Shown in pieces: positions 8,568 to 16,532 of a DNA stretch of 64,000 bases. The DNA comes from Leptobacterium_A meishanense (GTDB taxonomy: Bacteria > Bacteroidota > Bacteroidia > Flavobacteriales > Flavobacteriaceae), in NCBI RefSeq assembly GCF_037645805.1, contig NZ_JBBEXE010000003.1:1-64000 (forward strand), in the 5' to 3' direction. The notes beneath the pieces are model-generated. The model did no database searches. It had not been told where the DNA came from and worked only from the letters and a program-made list of their open reading frames with translations. Each line of letters starts with the position of its first letter. Position 1 is the first letter of the stretch. The translations under genes were made by a program, and so were the position numbers.

Positions 8568-9404
8568 ATGAAACCAACCAACCAATTAATGAAAATAGTA
8601 GTAATACTGCTATTATTTGTCACAAATGTAACAATTTCCCAAGAAGAGCAGCAGTATTTTATTACTGTAACTACCATGCACTGGAACATGGACAAAGATG
8701 ATTTCAACATGGATGAATGGAAAGCCGTAGAGAAGGAATACCTAGATAAGGTAACAATGAAGAATGAGTATGTGCTTAGTACAGCAGTAGCATTACACCG
8801 TTATACCCCGGATAATTCTGAACTGCTATATGTACAGGTATTTGATTCTTGGGAGGCTATTGATAAGGCTGCTGACCGAGATGGAGAATTGATAAGAGCG
8901 GCTTGGCCCGATCAAGCAGCAAGACGTGCTTATTTTGAAAAAAGAAATGATTATTATGCTGATAAACACTCGGATGAAATATACGTTACTATGAGTGGAA
9001 CCAAGGAAGTATCAGGTATTAAAGAGGGGGACGAAATTATTTATGCTATGCGAAAAAGCCGATTTGCATTTCCTAAAGAAGGTTCCGGGAAAGAATTTAA
9101 TGAATTACGAGATGAATACGTGAAAAATGTAATCCATAAAAATGAATATTTTAAAGGATATTATCCACACGCGCATATGTATGGGTCGGATAGGAGAGAC
9201 TATATTGAAGTGTTTGTAGTAACTTCTATGGATGACTTAGACAAAGGCTTGGATAATAATGGCAAACTTTTTAGAGAGCATTGGAGTGATGAAACTGCTA
9301 GGAAAGAGTTTGGGGAAAAAGCAAGTAAATATTTTACAGGATGGCATGCTGATTACATATATACGGGAGTACCTGAAATATCAAAACCAATGGCGCCGCA
9401 ATAA
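8568..9404 (+). CDS. Secreted protein made of two related alpha-beta domains, unknown function
   Basis: 278 residues with a signal peptide (about 1-24, cut near TISQEE). The mature part has two halves, about 27-140 and 158-272, with the same order of features: an initial strand, an EWKAVEKEYLDKV.MKNEY or ELRDEYVKNVIHKNEY helix, a strand ending in LYVQVFDSW or IEVFVVTSM, then DGELIRAAWPDQAARRAYFEK or NGKLFREHWSDETARKEFGEK. This looks like an internal duplication of a ferredoxin-like (dimeric alpha-beta barrel) unit. No family recognised; it stands alone with its own terminator. Confidence 0.75.
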   Translation: MKPTNQLMKIVVILLLFVTNVTISQEEQQYFITVTTMHWNMDKDDFNMDEWKAVEKEYLDKVTMKNEYVLSTAVALHRYTPDNSELLYVQVFDSWEAIDKAADRDGELIRAAWPDQAARRAYFEKRNDYYADKHSDEIYVTMSGTKEVSGIKEGDEIIYAMRKSRFAFPKEGSGKEFNELRDEYVKNVIHKNEYFKGYYPHAHMYGSDRRDYIEVFVVTSMDDLDKGLDNNGKLFREHWSDETARKEFGEKASKYFTGWHADYIYTGVPEISKPMAPQ

Positions 9405-9432
9405 TGGCCTGATGAGATATAAATAATATTTG

Positions 9433-9469
9433 AAGGCTGTCTGAAATGATATTTTTTAGGCAGCCTTTT
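9433..9469 (+). terminator. Rho-independent terminator
   Basis: AAGGCTG at 9433-9439 pairs with CAGCCTT at 9461-9467, followed by further T residues. It lies 29 bases past the stop of the duplicated-domain gene and separates it from the H-NOX operon. Confidence 0.75.
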
Positions 9470-9485
9470 CTTTATAACTATAAAA

Positions 9486-9518
9486 ACCATTCGTCGAAAC
9501 TAAATTACCATTCGTCGA
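9486..9518 (+). promoter_or_regulatory. Tandem 12-bp direct repeat, candidate LytTR regulator site
   Basis: ACCATTCGTCGA occurs twice without mismatch, at 9486-9497 and 9507-9518, a 21-bp period (two helical turns). LytTR-domain regulators typically bind two direct repeats on one DNA face at about this spacing. The repeat ends 81 bases before the first gene of an operon whose last gene encodes a LytTR regulator. Repeat is seen; binding is inferred. Confidence 0.6.
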
Positions 9519-9599
9519 TAGTTAGAATGTATTTAATCGAAACAGCTTATTATAGCCTCGTGTAAATAATGACCTTTATATAAAAACAAGTAAAGGGTT

Positions 9600-10007
9600 A
9601 TGGGTTTACACATCCTATTTATTGAAGATGATACCATTGAAGTAATGAAACTAAACAGGGTCATTACTTCCTCAGGAGTCAACCATAAGATTATAGAGGC
9701 TAAAAATGGAGAAGAGGCCTTGCAGGTACTCAAACAAAAAGAGAAGTTGCCTCATATAATTTTATTAGATTTGAACATGCCAAAAATGAATGGCATTGAG
9801 TTTTTACAGATCCTGAAAAATGATGCGGTACTGAAATATATACCAACGATTGTGCTTACTACGTCTAGCAATCGTCAGGACATCATGGAGTGCTATAAAA
9901 TAGGAATTGCCGGATATGTGTTGAAGCCCCTCAAGTATGAAGACTATGTAAAGAAACTAAAGTCGTTATTAGAGTACTGGAGTATCAACGAATTATCTAA
10001 AACATGA
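9600..10007 (+). CDS. Single-domain response regulator (Rcp1/CheY type)
   Basis: 135 residues, one receiver domain only. Acid pocket Asp10 and Asp11 (LFIEDD), phospho-acceptor Asp57 (LLDLNMPKMNG), Thr in VLTTSS and Lys109 (YVLKPL). There is no output domain, so it probably shuttles phosphate or acts by protein contact. Its stop overlaps the H-NOX start by four bases (ATGA), which ties it to the nitric-oxide sensor and the kinase downstream. Confidence 0.93.
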   Translation: MGLHILFIEDDTIEVMKLNRVITSSGVNHKIIEAKNGEEALQVLKQKEKLPHIILLDLNMPKMNGIEFLQILKNDAVLKYIPTIVLTTSSNRQDIMECYKIGIAGYVLKPLKYEDYVKKLKSLLEYWSINELSKT

Positions 10008-10546
10008 AAGGCATTGTTTTTACAGAGTTTCTAGAAATGGTAGAAACCACTTTTGGCTTAGAGACTGTAGATCACATTATTGAAAAATCGAATTTAAAAT
10101 CTGAAGGAATATACACTTCTGTCGGAACCTATGATTTTGCCGAGATGTTGAGCTTACTTTCAAATTTAAGCGAAAAAGTTAATATCCCTATTGGAGATTT
10201 GTTATATGCCTATGGAAAATACTTCTTTAATGTTCTTACGGCAAGCCATCCGAATATTTTTAAACAATATAAAACGCCCATTGCACTACTCTCTTCTATA
10301 GAAAATCATATTCATGTACATGTTCGAAAAATATATCCTGGAGCAGAGCTTCCCGTATTTGATGTAATTGATGAAACGGACAAAGCAATTACGATGGTCT
10401 ATTCTTCGAAAAGAGGCATGTACCGATTTGCGCAAGCACTTATGGAAAAAACATTTGAACACTATAAAATTGATGCTTCAATTCATATGGAAAAACTTAA
10501 AGAAGATGGTACAAAGGTAAAATTTATGGCCACCTACAATGAGTAA
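10004..10546 (+). CDS. H-NOX heme nitric-oxide sensor
   Basis: 180 residues, a complete stand-alone H-NOX (HNOB) domain. Heme-binding marks: proximal His in NHIHVHVRKIYPGAELP (His104 by alignment with IHxxV; His102 and His106 are neighbours) and the propionate-binding YxSxR motif as Tyr133, Ser135, Arg137. Stand-alone bacterial H-NOX proteins bind NO and control a partner histidine kinase or cyclic-di-GMP enzyme. Its 3' end overlaps the kinase start by 8 bases, naming that kinase as the partner. Oxygen-binding ability cannot be judged by eye. Confidence 0.95.
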   Translation: MKGIVFTEFLEMVETTFGLETVDHIIEKSNLKSEGIYTSVGTYDFAEMLSLLSNLSEKVNIPIGDLLYAYGKYFFNVLTASHPNIFKQYKTPIALLSSIENHIHVHVRKIYPGAELPVFDVIDETDKAITMVYSSKRGMYRFAQALMEKTFEHYKIDASIHMEKLKEDGTKVKFMATYNE

Positions 10547-12131
10547 AGCCCAAATCGAAATATTAGAAAGAGCATTGCTCCGAGAACGGGCAGCCAGAAA
10601 ACAAGCTGAAAAAATTCTGGAAAAAAAATCTATTGAATTATATGGTGTTACACAACAACTAAAAGAGAGTAACAGACAACTAGAAGGGTTGCTAAGTGAA
10701 AAAACTTCAGAGTTAAAAGGCGTATTTGAAAATATCGTAGACGCTTATGTAATGATGGATTTATGGGGCAATGTGTTAAAGATGAACGATGCGGCCATTG
10801 AATTGTTAGGGTATGATGTAGCAAAAGAACCCTTTAATTTAATGGAGCTAGTACACAAAGATGACATGGCATATACTACTGAAGCTTTTAGAGGCCTATA
10901 TGAAAATGGATCGTTCACAGATTATCAAGCTCGCATTGTCACCAAGTCAAAAGACATAAAACTGGTACATGTAAATTCGAGAGTTATCTATAACAAAGAA
11001 GGAAAGCCCACAGCAGCACAAGGGATTGTTAGAGATATTACCCAAGAAACTATTGATAAAGAAATATTTGAGGAACAGAAAAGACAACTGGAAATCATAG
11101 TAGAGGATTCTCCGATAGGGATTGTTTTAACTGTAGATGGGAATATTGTAAAATCAAACAAGGCATTTCAAGAATTGATGGGCTATACCGAAGAAGAGCT
11201 TTTAGATAAACATGTGAAAGAGTTGACCTATCAGGAAGACCAAAAAAGCTCTATAAAGAAAATGGAAAAAATGAATAAAAGTACTGAAGAACAATTTAGT
11301 ATGATAAAAAGATATAGGAGAAAAGATGCTACTATTATAACCGCTAAAACCATTGTAAACGCTGTAAGAGACCATAAAGGGAATATAAAGTACCAGGTAG
11401 CATTGGTCGATGATATTACCGAACAGGTAGCTATAGAAAAACAAAAAGAAAAGCTACTTGCAAATTTGGAAAAGAGTAATGAGGAATTGAAAGAATATGC
11501 GCACATTGTTTCGCATGATTTAAAATCCCCGCTAAGAAGTATCAGTACGTTAGCCAGTTGGTTACGGGAGGATTATAAAGATATTCTGGATAAGGATGGC
11601 CAAAACAATTTATTGCTGATGCAAGAAAAAGTAGAAAAAATGGACCATCTTATAGATGGTATTTTAAAATATTCCAGTATCAATAAAGATGCTATAACCA
11701 AAGAGGAAGTAAATGTTCATCAAGTGGTAGAAGAAATCATAAACACCATTTATATACCCGAGCACATTAGCATCTTCATAACAGATGAACTTCCGATAAT
11801 AAAAGCTGACAGAATCCGTATAAAACAGCTTTTTCAGAATGTTATTTCTAATGCCGTAGAGCATATAAACAAGAAAAAAGGCACTATAAAAGTCGGGTGT
11901 AAGAATGAACAGAAATCATGGATTTTTACTATAAAAGACAATGGTAAAGGGATTCCGAAAGTATATCATAAAAAAATATTTCATGTATTTCAATCATTAA
12001 GTAATGATAATAAATCAACCGGAATAGGATTATCGATTGTGAAAAAGATAGTTGACTTATATGAGGGAGAAATATGGCTAGAAAGTGAAGATGACATAGG
12101 AACTACATTTTTTATACGACTCAAAAAATAA
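10539..12131 (+). CDS. PAS-PAS sensor histidine kinase, likely H-NOX partner
   Basis: 530 residues, cytosolic (no membrane segment). An N-terminal coiled coil (about 1-60) is followed by two PAS domains (about 60-172 and 185-300), a HisKA dimerisation helix with His326 (IVSHDLKSPLRS) and an HATPase domain with VISNAVEH (N box), IKDNGKGIP (G1) and STGIGLSIVKKI (G2). No receiver is fused. Overlap with the H-NOX gene and absence of its own membrane sensor suggest that NO-bound H-NOX controls it. Likely phospho-targets are the Hpt and receiver proteins of the same operon. Confidence 0.92.
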   Translation: MSKAQIEILERALLRERAARKQAEKILEKKSIELYGVTQQLKESNRQLEGLLSEKTSELKGVFENIVDAYVMMDLWGNVLKMNDAAIELLGYDVAKEPFNLMELVHKDDMAYTTEAFRGLYENGSFTDYQARIVTKSKDIKLVHVNSRVIYNKEGKPTAAQGIVRDITQETIDKEIFEEQKRQLEIIVEDSPIGIVLTVDGNIVKSNKAFQELMGYTEEELLDKHVKELTYQEDQKSSIKKMEKMNKSTEEQFSMIKRYRRKDATIITAKTIVNAVRDHKGNIKYQVALVDDITEQVAIEKQKEKLLANLEKSNEELKEYAHIVSHDLKSPLRSISTLASWLREDYKDILDKDGQNNLLLMQEKVEKMDHLIDGILKYSSINKDAITKEEVNVHQVVEEIINTIYIPEHISIFITDELPIIKADRIRIKQLFQNVISNAVEHINKKKGTIKVGCKNEQKSWIFTIKDNGKGIPKVYHKKIFHVFQSLSNDNKSTGIGLSIVKKIVDLYEGEIWLESEDDIGTTFFIRLKK

Positions 12132-12137
12132 ACAAGT

Positions 12138-12464
12138 ATGCAAGAACAACCAAACCTAACCTACATTAATAAACTTTCTGCCGGAGACCAACAATTCAAA
12201 AAAGAATTAATAAAAATAATAAAAGATGAATTCCCGGTAGAAAAAGCGATGTATATGGAGAATATTTTGAACAAAAAATATTCAGAAGCAATACAAAATG
12301 TACATAAATTAAAACATAAGATTAGTATCCTAGGGCTTGAAAACGGTTACAAGCTTGCCGAAAACTATGAAGAAAGCTTAAAACAATCCCCTTCCCAAGA
12401 CAACTTACATAAAGAATTCACCGCTTTGTTAAATCTCATGGAGACATTTATAACAAAGCTCTAA
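12138..12464 (+). CDS. Hpt histidine phosphotransfer protein
   Basis: 108 residues, all helical. The phospho-accepting segment is NVHKLKHKISILGLENGYKLAE, where His56 occupies the Hpt histidine position (HxLK...LG). Begins 6 bases after the kinase stop. A free Hpt protein between a non-hybrid kinase and two receiver proteins implies a branched or reversible phosphorelay. Confidence 0.87.
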   Translation: MQEQPNLTYINKLSAGDQQFKKELIKIIKDEFPVEKAMYMENILNKKYSEAIQNVHKLKHKISILGLENGYKLAENYEESLKQSPSQDNLHKEFTALLNLMETFITKL

Positions 12465-12477
12465 AAATGTATGTATT

Positions 12478-13182
12478 ATGAATTGTATTATTGTAGATGA
12501 TGAAGCATCTGCACGGGTTATCATTCGGCAGTTATGCGATCAGGTTAAGGAATTAACAGTGATTGATGAATTTCCTAACGCTATTGAGGCAATGAAATTT
12601 CTAAATCAGAATGAAGTGGATCTTATTTTTTTAGACATTCACATGCCTGATTTTACAGGGTTTGATTTTATACAGACTTTAAAAAACCCACCAAATGTAA
12701 TATTGAGCACTTCTGATAAAAACTTTGCGATAGAGGCTTTTGGATACGAGTGCATTGTAGATTATCTCATAAAACCTATGAGCCAGGAACGGTTTAATAA
12801 AGCTATTCAAAAAGCAAAAAACGTTACGGTATCTGAACTGGGAAAAAGTATTGCTGAAAAAGAAGATATAGAAAATGACCTTTTTGTAAACATAGACCGT
12901 AGGTTGGTAAAAATCAACATCCCTGATATTTATCTGGTAGAAGCTAAAGGTGATTATATCAGTATAAAAACCGACAATAAAAATTATGTGGTACATTCTA
13001 CCTTAAAAAAGATAGAAAGTAAACTTCCTGATGATATCTTCCTAAAAGTACACCGCTCTTATATCATCAATCTTAAAAAAATTATTGATATTGAAGATAA
13101 TAGTGTGTTAATAGCAAAAGATGTAATTCCGGTAAGCCGTTCCAACAGACCAGAACTAATGAAGCGATTAAACCTTTTGTAA
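12478..13182 (+). CDS. LytTR family response regulator
   Basis: 234 residues. Receiver at 1-120 with Asp7, Asp8, phospho-acceptor Asp53 (LIFLDIHMPDF) and Lys in YLIKPMS; LytTR DNA-binding domain at about 135-234 (RLVKINIPDIYLVEAKGDYISI, FLKVHRSYIINLKKI, IPVSRSNRPELM). Begins 13 bases after the Hpt stop and is the only DNA-binding output of the operon. The 21-bp-period repeat in front of the operon is its best candidate target, which would mean autoregulation. Confidence 0.94.
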   Translation: MNCIIVDDEASARVIIRQLCDQVKELTVIDEFPNAIEAMKFLNQNEVDLIFLDIHMPDFTGFDFIQTLKNPPNVILSTSDKNFAIEAFGYECIVDYLIKPMSQERFNKAIQKAKNVTVSELGKSIAEKEDIENDLFVNIDRRLVKINIPDIYLVEAKGDYISIKTDNKNYVVHSTLKKIESKLPDDIFLKVHRSYIINLKKIIDIEDNSVLIAKDVIPVSRSNRPELMKRLNLL

Positions 13183-13248
13183 ATCTACTTGTCGTTCAAT
13201 AGTGTCATTTAGACAATAGTAACCCCCTATTCAATTAAAATAAGAGGC

Positions 13249-13280
13249 AAACTACCATCATATAAAGTAGTTTTACTAAA
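13249..13280 (+). terminator. Weak candidate terminator after the LytTR gene
   Basis: AAACTAC at 13249-13255 can pair with GTAGTTT at 13267-13273, followed by an interrupted T-rich stretch. The stem is AT-rich and short, so this is a weak call. Confidence 0.3.
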
Positions 13281-13371
13281 ATAAAAGTCTGTTTTTGATT
13301 ATTTAGGGGAATATAATCAAACATTAATTGTTTTAAGATGTAAAGAGTAAGTGCATGCTTATGCATCATAA

Positions 13372-13405
13372 AAGCTCCCACAATAGGTTCATACTTGCGG
13401 AGCTT
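13372..13405 (-). terminator. Hairpin downstream of the DUF4407 gene
   Basis: AAGCTCC at 13372-13378 pairs with GGAGCTT at 13399-13405 with a further CAA/TTG pairing inside. It begins six bases beyond the minus-strand stop at 13411 and may serve both convergent transcripts; the T run is short on either strand. Confidence 0.5.
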
Positions 13406-13410
13406 CTTCT

Positions 13411-14511
13411 TTACAAGCTTTTTTTCTGGTGTTCATAAAAAGCATCGGCTTGTAATTGCATCAATTCACGGGCTTTTTCTCGCTTGTATTCATAAAGCTC
13501 TTGCTCTTCGGCAATGTCCTTATAAACATTATCGTTTATGGCAGCATCTGTAGCCATCATATTTTTCCGTTGGCGCATTTTTTGTGCTACCCAAGTTTTT
13601 AGAGTACTTTCTTCCTCTTCCAGTTTCAGGTCATACTCGCCTTTAGGAGCTAATAGTTTTGCAACAATGGGAGATGCTTCAATAGCTAAAAACAATAAGA
13701 AAATAAAAAATGAAGGTAACCAAGGGAGTTTATCTAAGGCATTAACACGTGCCATTAATCCATCAAAACCATCAATAACCGGTTGCGTATTGACAACCTT
13801 TTCATCATAAGCTGCTTTTAAAGTAGCCATTTGTGCTTCTTTTTCATTTATTTTTTGTGTATTTGTCTCCCTTAATACTTGCAACTCTTGAAGTGTAGCA
13901 TCGTGCTTTTCACGTTTTTCTGCATACACAGGGCCTTTGCCAATTTTGAGTGTACCCTTTGTGCCTTCCGCCTCAGAAATATAGGTGTCATAAAGTGTAT
14001 TGACTTCATTTTCCTTGGTAACAATCTCATTTTTCAGCCCTGCAATCTCATTGTTCAATGTTTCAATGGCAGGATTGTACTGCAAGGCTATTTGTTCTTG
14101 ATTGTTAAGTGTCATCTGGTTTTTTTCTTCCAGCAATACCCGGTCTATTTCTTTTTGAAAAATCTTTAGCTCCAAAGGTTTAGAAATCACTATAGCGATA
14201 ATGATGGCTAAAAATATACGAGGGGTTGCCTGAAGCAATTCACTTTTAAAAGAATCCCCTTTCTTGATGGTAGAAACAATAAACCGATCGAGGTTAAAAA
14301 TGAGTAAGCCCCATACCAACCCAAAGAAAATAGAAGTATAGATATTATCAAAAACAGTATATAGGGCATAGGCTGAAGCAATAAAAGCCATTACTGCTGT
14401 AAAGAACACGGTGGCACCTATTCCTGCATATTTATTTTGCTCTCCAGAAGAGCAATCTTTTAAAATATGCGTATCGGCACCAGAACAGATAATAAAAAAA
14501 CGTTTTAGCAT
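13411..14511 (-). CDS. DUF4407 domain membrane protein
   Basis: 366 residues. Four membrane segments: two near 30-75, one near 95-115 (FLAIIIAIVISKPLELKIF) and one near 265-285 (PSFFIFLLFLAIEASPIVAKLL). Between the third and fourth is a long charged coiled coil (about 120-250). FNLDRFIV and ISKPLELKIF are typical of DUF4407, a family without assigned function. No clear link to neighbours. Confidence 0.9.
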   Translation of the reverse strand: MLKRFFIICSGADTHILKDCSSGEQNKYAGIGATVFFTAVMAFIASAYALYTVFDNIYTSIFFGLVWGLLIFNLDRFIVSTIKKGDSFKSELLQATPRIFLAIIIAIVISKPLELKIFQKEIDRVLLEEKNQMTLNNQEQIALQYNPAIETLNNEIAGLKNEIVTKENEVNTLYDTYISEAEGTKGTLKIGKGPVYAEKREKHDATLQELQVLRETNTQKINEKEAQMATLKAAYDEKVVNTQPVIDGFDGLMARVNALDKLPWLPSFFIFLLFLAIEASPIVAKLLAPKGEYDLKLEEEESTLKTWVAQKMRQRKNMMATDAAINDNVYKDIAEEQELYEYKREKARELMQLQADAFYEHQKKSL

Positions 14512-14582
14512 AGTAGTAACTTTTTTCGATTGATGAATAGTTACAACGCTACTAAAACGTAAATTGTTGTTTTCCAGTAAGG

Positions 14583-15971
14583 TTATTTGCTCATTTCTGT
14601 AAAATATTGGTAGAAGTATGGAATGGTCTCAATTCCTTTTAAATAATTGAAAACACCAAAATGTTCGTTGGGGGAGTGAATAGCGTCACTATCTAACCCA
14701 AACCCCATAAGGATGGTTTTACTGTTCAGTTCTTTTTCAAAGAGAGAAACAATAGGAATACTACCACCACTTCGTTGAGGAATAGGCTTTTTGCCAAACG
14801 TCTTTTCATAAGCTTTTGCTGCTGCTTGGTAACCAACACTGTCTATAGGTGTTACGTAGGCCTGTCCACCATGATGAGGTTTAGCTTTTACGGTAATCCC
14901 TTTGGGGGCAATGCTTTTAAAGTGATTGCTAAAAAGCGTTGTAATTTCATGCCAATCTTGATTAGGTACCAAGCGCATGGAAATTTTAGCGTAGGCTTTT
15001 GAAGGAATAACAGTTTTAGAACCTTCACCGGTATAACCTCCCCAGATACCATTGACATCTAGCGTAGGACGAATGGAATTACGTTCATTAGTGGTATAAC
15101 CTTTTTCACCATACACATCGTCAATATCCAAAGCTTTTTTATAATCCTCCAACGAAAAGGGTGCTTTTGCCATTTCGGCACGCTCCTCTTTTGAGAGTTC
15201 TACTACTTTGTCATAAAACCCCGGAATGGTAATATGGTTGTTCTCATCTTGCAGGGAAGCAATCATTTTTGTTAGGATGTTGATGGGGTTAGCCACTGCA
15301 CCGCCATACAATCCAGAGTGCAGATCACGGTTAGGGCCGGTAAGTTCTACTTCCATATAGCACATGCCACGAAGTCCGGTAGTAACTGAAGGTGTATCAT
15401 TGGCAATCATCCCTGTATCAGAAATAAGGATTACGTCATTGGCTAGTTTCTCCTGATTGCGTTCTACAAACCAGCTTAAACTATTGGAGCCTACTTCTTC
15501 TTCACCTTCAATCATGAATTTTACATTGCAGGGAAGTTGATTGGTTTTTACCATAAACTCCAATGCCTTTACATGCATATACATTTGGCCTTTATCATCA
15601 CAGGCCCCACGGGCAAAAATGGCTCCTTCCGGATGAATATCGGTCTGTTTTACAACAGGGTCAAAAGGTTTGCTGTCCCAAAGATTCAAAGGGTCGGGCG
15701 GCTGCACATCATAATGGCCATAGACCAAAATGGTTGGCAGGCTTTTATTAATAATTTTTTCTCCATAAACAATGGGATACCCTGGTGTTTCACAGATTTC
15801 TACAAGGTCGCAGCCGGCTTTTTCAAGAGCATCTTTTACCATTTCGGCGGTATTGATTACATCTTGAGCATAGGCAGGGTCAGCACTAACGGAGGGGAAT
15901 TTTAAAAGTTCAATAAGTTCGTTTATAAATCGGTCTTTGTGTTCCTGTAGATAGGAGCTTATGTTTTCCAT
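14583..15971 (-). CDS. M20 family dipeptidase
   Basis: 462 residues, cytosolic. Co-catalytic zinc ligands are visible in YGHYDVQPP (His and Asp), ARGACDDKGQ (bridging Asp), IEGEEEVGS (general-base Glu and ligand Glu), LISDTGM (Asp) and the C-terminal DAIHSPNEH (His). The dimerisation lid domain lies at about 210-370 (TGPNRDLHSGLYGGAVANP). Hydrolyses dipeptides with broad specificity. Monocistronic by position. Confidence 0.92.
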   Translation of the reverse strand: MENISSYLQEHKDRFINELIELLKFPSVSADPAYAQDVINTAEMVKDALEKAGCDLVEICETPGYPIVYGEKIINKSLPTILVYGHYDVQPPDPLNLWDSKPFDPVVKQTDIHPEGAIFARGACDDKGQMYMHVKALEFMVKTNQLPCNVKFMIEGEEEVGSNSLSWFVERNQEKLANDVILISDTGMIANDTPSVTTGLRGMCYMEVELTGPNRDLHSGLYGGAVANPINILTKMIASLQDENNHITIPGFYDKVVELSKEERAEMAKAPFSLEDYKKALDIDDVYGEKGYTTNERNSIRPTLDVNGIWGGYTGEGSKTVIPSKAYAKISMRLVPNQDWHEITTLFSNHFKSIAPKGITVKAKPHHGGQAYVTPIDSVGYQAAAKAYEKTFGKKPIPQRSGGSIPIVSLFEKELNSKTILMGFGLDSDAIHSPNEHFGVFNYLKGIETIPYFYQYFTEMSK

Positions 15972-16127
15972 GAAAGTATAATTAGTAAAAAACCAAATTT
16001 ACAAAACCAAGTGTAAACAGGCAGGTTTTAATGCTAAAAATAGCGGGAAGTTTTTGAGCAAGCCTTGTTTATTTATTAAAATGTTGTTTATATTTGCAGG
16101 CACATTTTGCAATAGCGGACGTGTAAT

Positions 16128-16143
16128 CCCGATAGCTATCGGG
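16128..16143. repeat. 16-bp perfect palindrome
   Basis: CCCGATAGCTATCGGG is a perfect palindrome 19 bases before tRNA-Leu. A very similar palindrome, CCCGATAATTATCGGG, occurs at 20216-20231 inside an intergenic repeat, so this is probably a fragment of the same dispersed family. Confidence 0.6.
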
Positions 16144-16162
16144 AGGTAGACACGCAACAGAA

Positions 16163-16244
16163 GCGGGCGTGGTGAAATTGGTAGACACGCTAGACTTAGG
16201 ATCTAGTGCCGAAAGGTGTGAAGGTTCGAGTCCTTTCGCCCGCA
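16163..16244 (+). tRNA. tRNA-Leu (anticodon TAG)
   Basis: 82-nt class II tRNA. Acceptor GCGGGCG (16163-16169) pairs with CGCCCGC (16237-16243), discriminator A16244. Anticodon stem CTAGA/TCTAG encloses loop CTTAGGA with anticodon TAG at 16197-16199. Long variable arm and GGTTCGAGTCC T-arm present. CCA is not encoded. Confidence 0.95.
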
Positions 16245-16282
16245 CAAAAGGAAGAGGCCGTCTTGATTGGATGGTCTTTTTT
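16229..16282 (+). repeat. First copy of a 54-bp tRNA-3'-end plus terminator repeat
   Basis: Covers the T-arm and acceptor 3' strand of tRNA-Leu and the terminator behind it (stem 16255-16259/16273-16277 with T run to 16282). Identical in 49 of 54 positions to 16345-16398. Confidence 0.8.
16255..16282 (+). terminator. tRNA-Leu terminator, proximal copy
   Basis: AGGCC at 16255-16259 pairs with GGTCT at 16273-16277 (one G-T pair), followed by a T run. Sits 10 bases after the tRNA. Confidence 0.65.
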
Positions 16283-16344
16283 ATGGTCAAAAATTATCAT
16301 ATAAAGGAAAGGACGAGAAGTTTATCCCGCACGCAGATGTGGGA

Positions 16345-16398
16345 AGTCCTTTCGCCCGCACAAAAGGAAAAAGCCGTCTTAATTGGATGGCTTTTTTT
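16345..16398 (+). repeat. Second copy of the tRNA-Leu 3' end and terminator
   Basis: Repeats 16229-16282 at a distance of 116 bp with five substitutions. It holds the last part of the tRNA (TCCTTTCGCCCGCA) but no 5' part, then a second terminator (AAGCC 16371-16375, GGCTT 16389-16393, T run to 16398). It is not a functional tRNA; it could be a remnant attachment site or a slipped duplication. Confidence 0.8.
16369..16398 (+). terminator. Terminator, distal copy
   Basis: AAGCC at 16371-16375 pairs with GGCTT at 16389-16393 and is extended by A/T pairs, then runs into T residues. Stronger than the proximal copy. Confidence 0.65.
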
Positions 16399-16532
16399 AT
16401 TTTTTAAAAATTGCTCGATATGTTTTAGAATATTAGATCTTAATTGTATTTGTTTGGACATTGTAAAATAGGTGAGACAAGCATTATAAAGAATATATTA
16501 ATAACCCAAATATACCTAAAACCCTATATTTT

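Noticed and set aside
13538..14169. Plus-strand frames opposite DUF4407
   Set aside because: Antisense to a well-supported coiled-coil membrane protein; no recognisable domain.
16069..16290. Minus-strand frame over tRNA-Leu
   Set aside because: It reads through the tRNA gene; such frames over tRNAs are common artefacts.
16345..16398. Second tRNA-Leu gene
   Set aside because: Only the 3' third of the tRNA is present; D-arm, anticodon arm and 5' acceptor strand are missing.
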